Assembly: GCA_949747515.1 (NCBI GenBank)
Contig: CATKFO010000068.1
Coordinates: 1-54,264, forward strand
Direction of reading: 5' to 3'
From: an uncultured Eubacteriales bacterium
Lineage (GTDB): Bacteria; Bacillota; Clostridia; Oscillospirales; CAG-272
Length of the DNA stretch: 54,264 nucleotides
Shown here: one piece after another, positions 17,882 through 26,352 of the stretch
Position numbering within the stretch: position 1 is the stretch's first letter
Layout: every line of letters starts with the position of its first letter
Program-made: the position numbers and the translations under genes
Notes under the pieces: model-generated
What the model saw: the letters and a program-made list of their open reading frames with translations, nothing else
Told to the model about the DNA's origin: nothing
Databases searched by the model: none

Positions 17882-19215
17882 TTCTTAGAATCCACCTCCG
17901 CGCCGTTTTTCGGCTTAGACGAGCCGATTTTCTCTGAAAGCAACTCTTTCCGGCGTCTTTCGATACATTCGTGAAAAAGTTCCCTCATAATAATCGTACA
18001 TTCGTCGGCGTTGGTCTCGTTTTTGACTATGTCCTCTGCGAAAGCCTCGCAGGTAGGCGCTCCGCACGATCCGCAGTCTATGCCGGGCAGTCCCGCCGTT
18101 ATGCTTTCGATCTCGCTCATCATACGCATGGCTTCGTTTCTATCCGAGGATAAGGTGTAGCCTCCGTCGTAATGAACCTCTCCGTCGGAAAAGCAATAGT
18201 CGGGAATATCCCCGTCAGCCGGCCGGTTTGGAGATACCGGAAGATATCGCTTGAGCGAACCCAGACGAGCTCCGGCTATATACGGATTCGCCACCGTCAT
18301 AGCGCCGCCTACGCATCCGCCGCTGCACGCGTTAAGCTCGATAAAGTCGAGATCGGTAAAATCCTCGTTATCGATCTGCTCCAGCACGCGTATACAGTTT
18401 TCAATGCCGTCCGCAGCCAAATAGCGATCGTTAAACACGGCCGAGGATTCTCCTCCGGTGGTAGCCCATCCTATACCGATCATTCCGGCTGATGAAGTTC
18501 CCTCCGGAATACTTCCGTTTTTCATAACGTCAAGCAGAGCGAAGTAAACGTCCCTGACGGAAATAACTCTGTCAATGTTGTTTTTATCGCCTGCAAAACC
18601 GTTTTTAACATAGCTTACTTTAGCCGGACAAGGAGAGATAAGAAATACTCCTATCTCCGTCGGAGAAAGCTCGGGATGTTCCCTCGCCGCAGCGTCTCTT
18701 GCAAGCTTCGCCGCGATTTCGACCGGCGGAAGCAACGGCATGATGTGATCCGCGAGATACGGAAAATTCATCCCGATCATTCTGGTGATCACAGGGCACG
18801 CGGAACTTATCACCGGTTTTGAAACGCCGTCTCGTCCAAGGTACGTTCTCGTATAAGCGGACACCATCTCCGCGGCGCAAGCGACCTCAAACACATAGTC
18901 GAATCCTACCTTGCCAAGTCCGTCTATTATGTAGTCTATATTGGTCAAATTGTTAAACTGTCCGTACAGGGCGGGAGCGGGCAACGCCACTGTAACGGTA
19001 TAATTCTTCATGTCCTTAAGGGAATCATGAACGGCGCGTTTCGCCTTGTGCGGACATACTTTTATGCATTCGCCGCAGTCAATACACCTGTCGGAATTGA
19101 TTTGCGCATGACCGTCCCTGATCCGTATAGCTTCCGTCGGACACCGCTTCAGGCAGGTTGTGCAGCCCTTGCATTTTGAAATATCTAAAGATACAGAATG
19201 TCTGTAGTTCCGCAT
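17878..19215 (-). CDS. Sensory-type [FeFe]-hydrogenase homologue
   Basis: A 445-residue protein with an N-terminal 2x[4Fe-4S] ferredoxin domain (Cys15-25 and Cys44-54), then a hydrogenase large-subunit-like domain. The C-terminal Fe-S domain has CGSCGAPTC and Cys406. The four H-cluster-type Cys are kept: Cys140 (SSACPV), Cys196 (SPCPAK), Cys297 and Cys301 (NACSGGC). Residue 139, where group A enzymes have the proton-relay Cys, is Ala. The GGG stretch after L3 is GGA. This pattern fits group C/sensory hydrogenases (HydS) rather than a turnover enzyme. It probably senses H2 or redox state for the operon; this is inferred. Confidence 0.85.
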   Translation of the reverse strand: MRNYRHSVSLDISKCKGCTTCLKRCPTEAIRIRDGHAQINSDRCIDCGECIKVCPHKAKRAVHDSLKDMKNYTVTVALPAPALYGQFNNLTNIDYIIDGLGKVGFDYVFEVACAAEMVSAYTRTYLGRDGVSKPVISSACPVITRMIGMNFPYLADHIMPLLPPVEIAAKLARDAAAREHPELSPTEIGVFLISPCPAKVSYVKNGFAGDKNNIDRVISVRDVYFALLDVMKNGSIPEGTSSAGMIGIGWATTGGESSAVFNDRYLAADGIENCIRVLEQIDNEDFTDLDFIELNACSGGCVGGAMTVANPYIAGARLGSLKRYLPVSPNRPADGDIPDYCFSDGEVHYDGGYTLSSDRNEAMRMMSEIESITAGLPGIDCGSCGAPTCEAFAEDIVKNETNADECTIIMRELFHECIERRRKELLSEKIGSSKPKNGAEVDSKK

Positions 19216-19304
19216 ACTTATGACCTTGCCTTTCTAAAATTTCCGGCAGCTCCGGTATGCTGATAGAAACGGCCATAGATTCTAAAACGACGAGAGTTTG
19301 CCGC

Positions 19305-19742
19305 CTATGACAGCTTTACCTTCATAGTGATCGTCGTCCCAACCCCGAGCTTCGTTTCAATCTCCATTGAATCCGTATATTTTTTCATATTCGGGAGCCC
19401 CATTCCAGCGCCGAAACCAAGAGCTCTTATATTGTCCCGCGCAGTGGAATATCCCTCCTGCATGGCGAGTGAAACGTCTGGAATTCCGGGCCCGCGGTCG
19501 GAGAGGACGATCGCCACCTCTTTATCGGTAACCGTCACGTCCGCGCTTCCGCCTTCCGCATGAATTACCATATTGATCTCGCCCTCGTACATGGCGATAG
19601 ATACTCTTCTAATTATCTCGGGAGATATGCCGAGCTGACGAAGCTTTTTCTTCACCAATACCGAAGCCTCTCCCGCGGAAGAGAAATTTTCTCCATCCAC
19701 ATCAAAGTGGAAGGTAACGTTTTCGGACACCGGCGTCACCAC
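19305..19742 (-). CDS. RsbW-like GHKL ATPase
   Basis: A 145-residue serine-kinase/anti-sigma-like ATPase. The N-box is around YEGEINMVIHAEGG, G1 is DRGPGIPD, and the G2 loop FGAGMGLPNM precedes a final GTTITMKVKL strand. It lacks a dimerisation or His-kinase domain. It sits between the DRTGG gene at 19837 and the sensory hydrogenase homologue, so these three could form a sensing module. Whether it phosphorylates a protein partner is not visible. Confidence 0.82.
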   Translation of the reverse strand: MVTPVSENVTFHFDVDGENFSSAGEASVLVKKKLRQLGISPEIIRRVSIAMYEGEINMVIHAEGGSADVTVTDKEVAIVLSDRGPGIPDVSLAMQEGYSTARDNIRALGFGAGMGLPNMKKYTDSMEIETKLGVGTTITMKVKLS

Positions 19743-19836
19743 CTTTCCGGCCGTTTGTCTTTTATAATGCGCTATACAATAGTTAAGTATTATTTATTTT
19801 CGCCGCGAGTCCGTTAAAAAAATCGCGGGTACGCAG

Positions 19837-20187
19837 TCAGTTGTTTCCAACAGGCTTAAGTCCGGCGGAATACAGGGCTCCGCAAGCCTCGTACGCCCTA
19901 TATCCGCTTTTCATGACGACGATACCGCTTTCCCGGGCAAGCTCGATCATGTCTGCGCTCGGGGTTTTACTCCTCACGAACACTATACACGCCATATCCA
20001 TCATTTCAGCGGTTCGGACGACCTGCGCGTTGACAAGCCCCGTAAGGAGGACGCCCTGATCCTTGACGAACGCGAGCACGTCGCTCATCATATCGCTGCA
20101 GCACGCCGAGTATACTTCGGTATCCAGCTTATCCTCTCCGCAGAACAGCTCTGCTCCAAGCAGATCTTTTATCCGGCTTATCTTCAT
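19837..20187 (-). CDS. DRTGG-domain protein (first copy in operon)
   Basis: A 116-residue stand-alone protein. It starts with KISRIKDLLGAELFC and carries short hydrophobic strands (VLLTGLV and ACIVFVRSK) and GIVVMKSGYRAYEACGALY at the C-terminus. It resembles the protein at 17555 in length and layout but is clearly diverged. There is no enzymatic motif. It lies between the NuoE-like subunit and the RsbW-like ATPase. Confidence 0.7.
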   Translation of the reverse strand: MKISRIKDLLGAELFCGEDKLDTEVYSACCSDMMSDVLAFVKDQGVLLTGLVNAQVVRTAEMMDMACIVFVRSKTPSADMIELARESGIVVMKSGYRAYEACGALYSAGLKPVGNN

Positions 20188-20224
20188 ATGTTATCCGTGC
20201 CTTTCATTGCTTTTTACGGCAAAT

Positions 20225-20716
20225 TCAATATTTTGCAAGAATACCTTCAAGCTGATTCGGTTCAAGACGTCCGTATACGTCTTCTCCGACAGTGAGAACA
20301 GGAGCGAGTCCGCAAGCCCCGATACATCTGGTCGCGTCGAGACTAAACTTAAGATCCGGAGTAATTTCTCCGTTTTTGATGCCGAGAAGCTCTTCAAGCT
20401 TTTCCATAAGGAGGCCGGAGCCTTTTACATAGCAAGCCGTTCCGAGACATACGCTCACAGGATGGCTTCCCTTAGGATTGAGCAAAAACTGAGAGTAAAA
20501 GGTCGCTACGCCGAACACTTCGGAAACGGGAATATCGAGAGCTCTCGCGATTCTCGTTTGAACTTCCGTAGGCAGATATCCGTAGACGTCCTGCGCCTCC
20601 TGAAGCATCGGCATAAGCGCTCCTTCTTCTCCCTTGTGCTTTTCGATTATAGCCTCGAGAGCCGCTTTCTGTTCGGCAGTCTCTTCAAAGGGAACCGTCG
20701 TCATAGTTTTCTTCAT
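20225..20716 (-). CDS. hydC: NuoE-like 2Fe-2S hydrogenase subunit (HydC)
   Basis: A 163-residue thioredoxin-fold [2Fe-2S] subunit that passes electrons between the NuoF-like flavoprotein and the hydrogenase. The helical N-terminus contains YGYLPTEVQ, and VFGVATFYSQF is the NuoE signature. The four ligands are Cys in LGTACYVKG (with a preceding CLG) and in RCIGACGLAP. An AGGAGGAA site precedes the ATG. It is the first hydrogenase structural gene of the operon, far from hydB/hydA at the other end, and completes a HydABC-type trimer. Confidence 0.93.
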   Translation of the reverse strand: MKKTMTTVPFEETAEQKAALEAIIEKHKGEEGALMPMLQEAQDVYGYLPTEVQTRIARALDIPVSEVFGVATFYSQFLLNPKGSHPVSVCLGTACYVKGSGLLMEKLEELLGIKNGEITPDLKFSLDATRCIGACGLAPVLTVGEDVYGRLEPNQLEGILAKY

Positions 20717-20792
20717 TATTTATTCCTCCTGAATTATGTAGGAGTCCGCCGCTTCAGCTTGTCAATAATAAGAACCGCGCGGCGAACATATT

Positions 20793-21632
20793 TTATTTTT
20801 TCACAAAGCCTTCGATCTCGTCCGCGGCGCCGTCGATATAATCGTTCTCATAAAGCTCGATTATTCCTTTGTCGCAAAGAGCGGACAGAGACGGGTCGAA
20901 AGGCACTCGGCCGAGGAGCTTTAACCCATGGTCGGAGCAAAGCCTTTCCGCGCCGCTCTTTCCGAATATTTCTATCTTACGTCCGCAGTCAGGGCATGAA
21001 ACGTAAGACATATTTTCAACTATTCCTATAACTGGAATGTTCATCATAGCGGCCATGTTAATCGCTTTCTCCACGATCATTGAAACAAGCTCCTGCGGAG
21101 TAGTCACGATAATCACGCCGTCGAGAGGTAGCGATTGGAACACGGTCAGCGGAACGTCTCCCGTTCCCGGAGGCATGTCTACAAACATATAGTCGACGTC
21201 GTTCCAAATCACGTCCGTCCAGAACTGCTTTACCGCTCCCGCGATCACGGGTCCTCTCCATATAACGGGGGTAGTCTCGTCCTCCAAAAGAAGATTTACG
21301 GACATAATATCTATTCCGGTTTTGCTTCTAAGAGGAATGAGGCCGTCTCCAGTACTTTCTACTTTGCCGGTCGCGCCGAAAGCTCTCGGCACCGACGGTC
21401 CCGTAATATCGGCGTCAAGAACCGCCGCGTGGAATCCGCGCCGCTGCATCGCCACCGCCAGCATAGAAGTAACGATGGATTTACCTACGCCGCCCTTGCC
21501 GGACACTACGCCTATGACTCGCTTCACCTTGCTCGCCGGATGCAGCGCTTCATGCTCGATCTTAGACCTGGAACTGCAATCAGCTCCGCAGGAAGAACAG
21601 TCGTGAGTGCACTCGCTGTTGTTTTCATCCAT
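20793..21632 (-). CDS. mrp: Mrp/NBP35-type Fe-S carrier ATPase
   Basis: P-loop ATPase of the Mrp/ApbC family, which carries and transfers Fe-S clusters; here perhaps to the hydrogenase subunits. The N-terminal Cys-rich tail contains CTHDCSSCGADC. The deviant Walker A is GKGGVGKSIV, followed by DADITGPS and DMPPGTGD, and the SCPDCGRK CxxC is near residue 218. The ATG at 21632 follows GGGAAAGGA. A TTG 21 bases further upstream would add seven residues but lacks support. The 279-residue length is normal. It is the first gene after the operon promoter. Confidence 0.93.
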   Translation of the reverse strand: MDENNSECTHDCSSCGADCSSRSKIEHEALHPASKVKRVIGVVSGKGGVGKSIVTSMLAVAMQRRGFHAAVLDADITGPSVPRAFGATGKVESTGDGLIPLRSKTGIDIMSVNLLLEDETTPVIWRGPVIAGAVKQFWTDVIWNDVDYMFVDMPPGTGDVPLTVFQSLPLDGVIIVTTPQELVSMIVEKAINMAAMMNIPVIGIVENMSYVSCPDCGRKIEIFGKSGAERLCSDHGLKLLGRVPFDPSLSALCDKGIIELYENDYIDGAADEIEGFVKK

Positions 21633-21691
21633 TCTCAGTTGTTCCTTTCCCAATTATTTATATATAAAAAAAGTAATACATATGCTCATTT

Positions 21692-21720
21692 ATTATATTA
21701 CAAAATCAAACAAAAAACAA
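21692..21720 (-). promoter_or_regulatory. Promoter of the mrp-hydrogenase operon
   Basis: On the minus strand TTGTTT (21720-21715), a 17-nt spacer and consensus TATAAT (21697-21692). The start is expected near 21685, ~50 nt before the mrp ATG. I saw no other promoter of this quality, nor a terminator, down to 12143, so one ~9.5 kb transcript is likely. No Rex-like TTGTTAA palindrome is present. Confidence 0.6.
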
Positions 21721-21939
21721 CCCCTTCGGAAAGATTACTTTGCTCCAGTCCAGCCATATTTTAATGTTTTTTTCAATAATTTGTTTTTTTAAGAGGAAAA
21801 CGCGCGTATAAACGCTACAATATAGGAAACAATGTATGCCATGCCGAACTTATTCCTCCGCGTCGTAATACGAGAGAATCGTATCCGCTAAAAAACGCCG
21901 GAAGAATTAAAGCATAATAAAAAAACGAGGTGTTAAGCT

Positions 21940-22161
21940 ATGATGGAAGACAAGCACGGCTTAAGCATAACGGACAGAGACAGAGTAATGCGCGCGTGGC
22001 AAAACTCCATGGAGGCGGTCCGCGATTTCGAGACGTTTTCTTCAGAAGTCGACGACGACAAGCTTTCTGACGTATTCGCCGGATTTGCCGAGGACGAATG
22101 CGTTCACGCGGCGCGTTTCCTCGAAATCCTGCACGACTTTGAAAAAAAAGGCGTAAAGTAA
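21940..22161 (+). CDS. Mini ferritin-like (two-helix) protein
   Basis: A 73-residue acidic helical protein. The first helix (about 12-37) and second helix (about 40-69) are joined by VDDDK, and the second contains Glu51, Glu53 and His56 arranged as E-x-x-H. That is the metal motif of ferritin-like and rubrerythrin proteins, here on half a four-helix bundle, so a dimer would be needed for a di-iron site. Glu25 or Glu31 could supply the helix-1 ligand. GAGGTG lies upstream of the ATG at 21940; a second ATG follows immediately. It diverges from the mrp operon. Iron or peroxide handling is inferred. Confidence 0.65.
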   Translation: MMEDKHGLSITDRDRVMRAWQNSMEAVRDFETFSSEVDDDKLSDVFAGFAEDECVHAARFLEILHDFEKKGVK

Positions 22162-22208
22162 CGATATGATCAGAACGAGTTAAAATGCGTTTGGATCGAA
22201 CGCGAGGT

Positions 22209-22256
22209 TTCATGCGGAGGCGTTTTATTTAAAGAATGTTTCCGCATGAATTTTTT
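22209..22256 (+). terminator. Terminator after the mini ferritin-like gene
   Basis: TTCATGCGGA (22209-22218) pairs with TCCGCATGAA (22241-22250), followed by TTTTTT. The loop is ~22 nt. Confidence 0.8.
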
Positions 22257-22366
22257 GCAAGGCGCATTTTTGTTTATTATATTTCGTTATACGCAGATAT
22301 TATTTTATGCATTTGCAGAAGTTGCGGCAAAATAAAAAATAACATATTAATATCATCACTACATAC

Positions 22367-22395
22367 TTGCAAAATTTCTTAGCATGATATATAAT
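22367..22395 (+). promoter_or_regulatory. Promoter for the HAD/acyltransferase genes
   Basis: TTGCAA (22367-22372), a 17-nt spacer and TATAAT (22390-22395). The leader to the ATG at 22490 is ~90 nt. Confidence 0.55.
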
Positions 22396-22489
22396 AATTA
22401 TATACGACAAATTTCAAAAAAATTCGTTTTTATAAATTAATTAACAGCGCGAAAACACGTTGTTTTCCATAGAAAGGCATGATTATTAT

Positions 22490-23155
22490 ATGACGAAATA
22501 TAAAGCGGCAGTATTTGATCTCGACGGAACGCTGCTAAACACTTTAGACGATTTGGCACTTGCCGTTAATCTTACCATGGACAGATACGGAGTTCCTCGC
22601 AGAACATTATCCGAAGTACGCGATTTCGTAGGAGACGGAGCCGCAAAACTGATTGAAAGAGCCATGCCGTTCAATACGAATTCATCCGTGCTTGACGAAG
22701 CGACGAATTTATATAAAAAACTTTACATTGAAAATATGACTAGAAAAACCGGACCTTATCCTGGAATTAAAGACATGCTGAACAAGCTGGCCGAGCGCGG
22801 AATAAAAACCGCCGTCGTTTCAAACAAATTTTACCGTTCTACGCAGACGCTGTGCAAAAAATTCTTTCCAGAAATAGAATACGCCGTAGGGGAAGATGAA
22901 AAGAACGGGGTAAGACGGAAGCCGAGTCCCGATATGCTTATCGAAGCTATGAAGCGGCTTGAAACAAGTCCCGACGAAACCTTGTTTATTGGAGACTCCG
23001 AAGTAGACGTACAAACCGCGGCGTCCGCCAACGTAGACTGCATGTCGGTTTTATGGGGATTCTGCGACGAGGATTTTCTCAGAGAGAACGGAGCGTCTCA
23101 TTTCGCCGCCGTCCCATCCGACATATTAAACTTTATAGACGCCGACCGTCGTTAA
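22490..23155 (+). CDS. Phosphoglycolate phosphatase-like HAD hydrolase
   Basis: HAD subfamily IA phosphatase, about 221 residues, of the Gph/PpaX type. Motif I is FDLDGTLLNTLDD and the cap includes RDFVGDGAAKLIERA. Motif II is VVSNK, the motif III Lys lies in RRKPSPDM and motif IV is IGDSEVDVQTA. The ATG at 22490 follows AGAAAGG; an upstream TTG at 22460 would add ten residues without a binding site. The MBOAT gene starts 37 bp downstream, so the genes are probably co-transcribed. Exact substrate not determinable. Confidence 0.9.
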   Translation: MTKYKAAVFDLDGTLLNTLDDLALAVNLTMDRYGVPRRTLSEVRDFVGDGAAKLIERAMPFNTNSSVLDEATNLYKKLYIENMTRKTGPYPGIKDMLNKLAERGIKTAVVSNKFYRSTQTLCKKFFPEIEYAVGEDEKNGVRRKPSPDMLIEAMKRLETSPDETLFIGDSEVDVQTAASANVDCMSVLWGFCDEDFLRENGASHFAAVPSDILNFIDADRR

Positions 23156-23192
23156 TCAAATATAAATAACATAAATAGAGAGGTATGACCGC

Positions 23193-24602
23193 GTGATATT
23201 TTCCTCGCTTCCTTTCATGTATTTTTTTCTCCCCGCGCTTCTCATAGCTTTCTTTATTCCAAAAAAGAATTCTACGCGAAGGGCGGCGCTGATCCTGTTC
23301 TCTCTTCTGTTTTATGCTTGGGGAGAGCCTCTTTACGTATTTCTAATGATCTTTACCGTAGCGTTCAATTATCTTTTCGGTCTTCTTATATCCTCGTACG
23401 GCAAGGACGATACTAAAAGAAAAATGTGGCTGATCGCGGCTGTTGCGGTCAACCTTGGAATTCTCTCATTTTATAAATATACGGGATTTGCAGCAGACAC
23501 AATTAACTCTCTGTTTCGCGTCTCCATACCGTCTCCGGAGCTTACAATGCCTATCGGCATAAGTTTTTTTACATTTCAGGCAATGTCGTATGTCGTGGAC
23601 GTCTATCGCGGAGATACGGAAGTCCAGAGATCGTTCGGCAGACTTCTGCTATACGTTTCGTTATTTCCTCAGCTCATTGCGGGTCCTATCGTCAGATATA
23701 AAGATATCGCCGACGAACTCGACGATATGCGAGTTCGTCCGTACGATCTTAACGATGGAATATTCCGCTTTTCCGTTGGTCTTGCAAAAAAAATACTTAT
23801 CGCCGACAACTGCGCCGCAGCAGTATCTTCTCTATATGGAACGAGCGAGATCACTTTGCTTGGAAGATGGATGGGCGCCTTGTTCTTCGCGCTTCAGATA
23901 TACTACGATTTCTCCGGCTACTCGGATATGGCCATAGGGCTCGGAAGAATGTTCGGCTTCAAATTTCTTGAAAACTTCGACCATCCGTACGCGTCGTCAA
24001 ACGCTACTGAATTTTGGCGCAGATGGCACATGTCGCTCGGAACCTTCTTCCGCGATTACGTTTATATTCCCCTCGGCGGAAACAGAAAACGTCATATAAG
24101 AAACATACTGGTTGTTTGGCTTCTCACAGGTCTGTGGCATGGAGCCTCGTGGAATTTTGTTTTGTGGGGACTTTTTTACGGAATATTATTGATATTTGAG
24201 AAAAAATTTTTTCTCTCGTTCCTTGAAAAGCTTCCGAAAACGATCTCTTTGATTATCTCGCGTATTTATTTTATTTTCATTACAGGATTTGGATTCGCTC
24301 TGTTTTATTTCGAAACCGATACGTTTAAATCTCTCGGATATCTTTTCGGAATCGGCGTATCCTCCGCAAGCAGTCTGTTTACCGTTTCAATAATTTTTGA
24401 AAATCTTATTCTGCTCGCCGCAGGCATACTTTTTTCATACCCCGTAGTCCCGCTTCTTCGCCGTGCGATCGAAAAAAGATTCGGCGTTTCGTACGTAGTT
24501 AGACGTTACTATACCTCGTTTATATCTATCCTTCTCATCTCCGTATCGACCGTAAGGATGGTTGGCGATACTTACAGTCCGTTTTTATACTGGAATTTTT
24601 GA
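23193..24602 (+). CDS. MBOAT-family O-acyltransferase (AlgI-like)
   Basis: Membrane-bound O-acyltransferase that moves acyl groups across the membrane onto an extracellular polymer, 469 residues with about ten hydrophobic helices. Family markers are the start IFSSLPFMYFFLPAL, MPIGISFFTFQAMSY, the FWRRWHMSLGTFFRDYVYIPLGGNR block with His279, and LTGLWHGASWNF with the catalytic His316. The start is GTG, with GAGAGG upstream. The DHHW partner follows at 24667, the standard pairing for polysaccharide acylation. The target polymer is not known. Confidence 0.94.
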   Translation: MIFSSLPFMYFFLPALLIAFFIPKKNSTRRAALILFSLLFYAWGEPLYVFLMIFTVAFNYLFGLLISSYGKDDTKRKMWLIAAVAVNLGILSFYKYTGFAADTINSLFRVSIPSPELTMPIGISFFTFQAMSYVVDVYRGDTEVQRSFGRLLLYVSLFPQLIAGPIVRYKDIADELDDMRVRPYDLNDGIFRFSVGLAKKILIADNCAAAVSSLYGTSEITLLGRWMGALFFALQIYYDFSGYSDMAIGLGRMFGFKFLENFDHPYASSNATEFWRRWHMSLGTFFRDYVYIPLGGNRKRHIRNILVVWLLTGLWHGASWNFVLWGLFYGILLIFEKKFFLSFLEKLPKTISLIISRIYFIFITGFGFALFYFETDTFKSLGYLFGIGVSSASSLFTVSIIFENLILLAAGILFSYPVVPLLRRAIEKRFGVSYVVRRYYTSFISILLISVSTVRMVGDTYSPFLYWNF

Positions 24603-24666
24603 TATTTTAAAATATAAGTCCAAGCGCTGACTTATAGAAAAGTTAACTCTTAATAAATATAACGAA

Positions 24667-26349
24667 ATGGATGACGTAAAATTTATGCGAGAAAATAAAA
24701 ACACGGATACGTTCACGCTCTCACAAAAAAACGCGTTCGATCGCCGTCAAGCCGCCAAACTGGAGCGCCGCCGAAAACAAAAACGAGCCGATACAGTTTG
24801 TATTACGGCCGCCGCATGTATATTCGGCGCCGCGGTATTGGCGAATCTGTTTCAGTTTAACCGTCCCACGGTATCGGAAGTAGAGCGCAGAGAACTCGCT
24901 CGTTTTCCGGACTTTTCCGTCGAATCTCTAATTAAGGGAGATTTCACGTCCGGGATAAACAGCTACGTCTCCGATACTTTTATATTTCGCGATAGTTTGG
25001 TAAGTTTATCGAAAAGACTTGATACGCTGAAAGGAATTGCTTACAGCGTAGGCGACGGAAACTTTGCCGTTCTTTCCAAAGGAAAGAAGGACAAAACGAA
25101 TGAGGACGATCAACTGGGCGAGCTGCTTAACGAGCTTCATAACAAAACCGAGACCAAGGATTCTCAAGATCAAGACGAGCCGACGGACGACTCTAAACTT
25201 TCGCTTTCAAAATCACAACTCGCCTTGACGGTAGGCGGAGGCGGAATACTTTCGGCAAATATTCCCGACGGTATTACAAACGTTTCTTGGAAAGTAGACG
25301 ACGAAAACGTTCTTGAAATAATCGAAGAAGAAGGCGGCGTCAAGGTAAAGGCCTTGGCCGAGGGCGACGCGGTAGTGACTTGCACAGCCGGCGACGTTTC
25401 CGCATCCTGTTCGGTTAAGGTTACCGCGGTAACCGCAAAAGGAACAGACAACGGCGACACGGCCGACTTTATGACAAACGGCCTCTTTATATACGGCGAC
25501 GCAGTGTATACAGCGCCTTGGTATATCCGCGAAAATTCAAAAAATTATCTCGATACCGCCGCGTATTATAAAAAACTGTTTCCAAAAACCGACGTAAGCG
25601 TCTGCGTAATTCCAACCTCCGCTATATGCATCGACAACGAAAAAATAAAGGCTCAATTTCCCGATCAGAAGGAAATATTCGACAGCATCTCGGCTATGTC
25701 TCCGGAGGGAGTAAATTTTGTAAACGTATACGGCGAACTATGGGCTCACAGGGACGAATATATATATTTCAGGACCGATCATCATTGGACTCAGAGAGGG
25801 GCGTATTACGCGTATAAAGCGTTCGTCGAATCCAGAGGTCTCGACGCTACTCCTATCGACGGCATGGAGAAAATAGTATTGAATGAAAATTACAACGGCT
25901 CCATGTACGAATACACCAAAGACGAGCGTGTAAAATCCTTCAGCGACCAACTTGAAGCGTATAAAAATACCAAACGGGTTACAATGACGATTACGTCGCG
26001 CGACGGGTCCACGCAAACCTACGACAGTACGATTATGGAATGGAGTTCGCAATATTCTGCGTTTCTATGCGGCGACAATCCTTATACTGTAATAAACGTT
26101 CCGGATAATCCGCAAGACAAAAATATTCTCGTACTGAAAGATTCCTACGGCGACGCAATGATTCCGTATCTGGCGGAAAACTTCGGCAATATTATGATAG
26201 TGGACACGCGTTACAGCTCCGTCAACGTATACGAAACTTTCTCGGACTACGATCTTACCGATATTCTTTTCATCAATAATCTGGAGGCCGCTAACTCCCC
26301 GGCTTGGGCCAAGATGTATCTTTCCGCAGTCGGAGTGAACGCAGACTGA
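24667..26349 (+). CDS. DHHW/AlgX-like acyltransferase partner with inserted Big2-like domain
   Basis: A 560-residue single-pass protein. The N-terminal cytosolic tail is basic, a transmembrane helix spans about residues 38-58, and the rest is extracellular. The SGNH/DHHW-type catalytic domain includes TDHHWTQRG (Asp371, His372, His373, Trp374) and LKDSYGDAM near the C-terminus. A bacterial Ig-like (Big2-type) module occupies about residues 176-257, between LSLSKSQLALTVGG and SCSVKVTAV. It splits the enzyme and follows an acidic linker. The protein likely completes acyl transfer begun by the MBOAT protein. The ribosome binding site is weak. The RadC-like gene starts four bases after its stop. 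Confidence 0.88.
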   Translation: MDDVKFMRENKNTDTFTLSQKNAFDRRQAAKLERRRKQKRADTVCITAAACIFGAAVLANLFQFNRPTVSEVERRELARFPDFSVESLIKGDFTSGINSYVSDTFIFRDSLVSLSKRLDTLKGIAYSVGDGNFAVLSKGKKDKTNEDDQLGELLNELHNKTETKDSQDQDEPTDDSKLSLSKSQLALTVGGGGILSANIPDGITNVSWKVDDENVLEIIEEEGGVKVKALAEGDAVVTCTAGDVSASCSVKVTAVTAKGTDNGDTADFMTNGLFIYGDAVYTAPWYIRENSKNYLDTAAYYKKLFPKTDVSVCVIPTSAICIDNEKIKAQFPDQKEIFDSISAMSPEGVNFVNVYGELWAHRDEYIYFRTDHHWTQRGAYYAYKAFVESRGLDATPIDGMEKIVLNENYNGSMYEYTKDERVKSFSDQLEAYKNTKRVTMTITSRDGSTQTYDSTIMEWSSQYSAFLCGDNPYTVINVPDNPQDKNILVLKDSYGDAMIPYLAENFGNIMIVDTRYSSVNVYETFSDYDLTDILFINNLEAANSPAWAKMYLSAVGVNAD

Positions 26350-26352
26350 TTT

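Noticed and set aside
20063..21031. 322-codon plus-strand frame across hydC and mrp
   Set aside because: Antisense to two well-supported genes; basic, low-complexity translation typical of a shadow frame.
21654..21939. Rex operator for the hydrogenase operon
   Set aside because: No TTGTTAA-N4-TTAACAA-like palindrome is present; only a sigma-A-type promoter can be supported.
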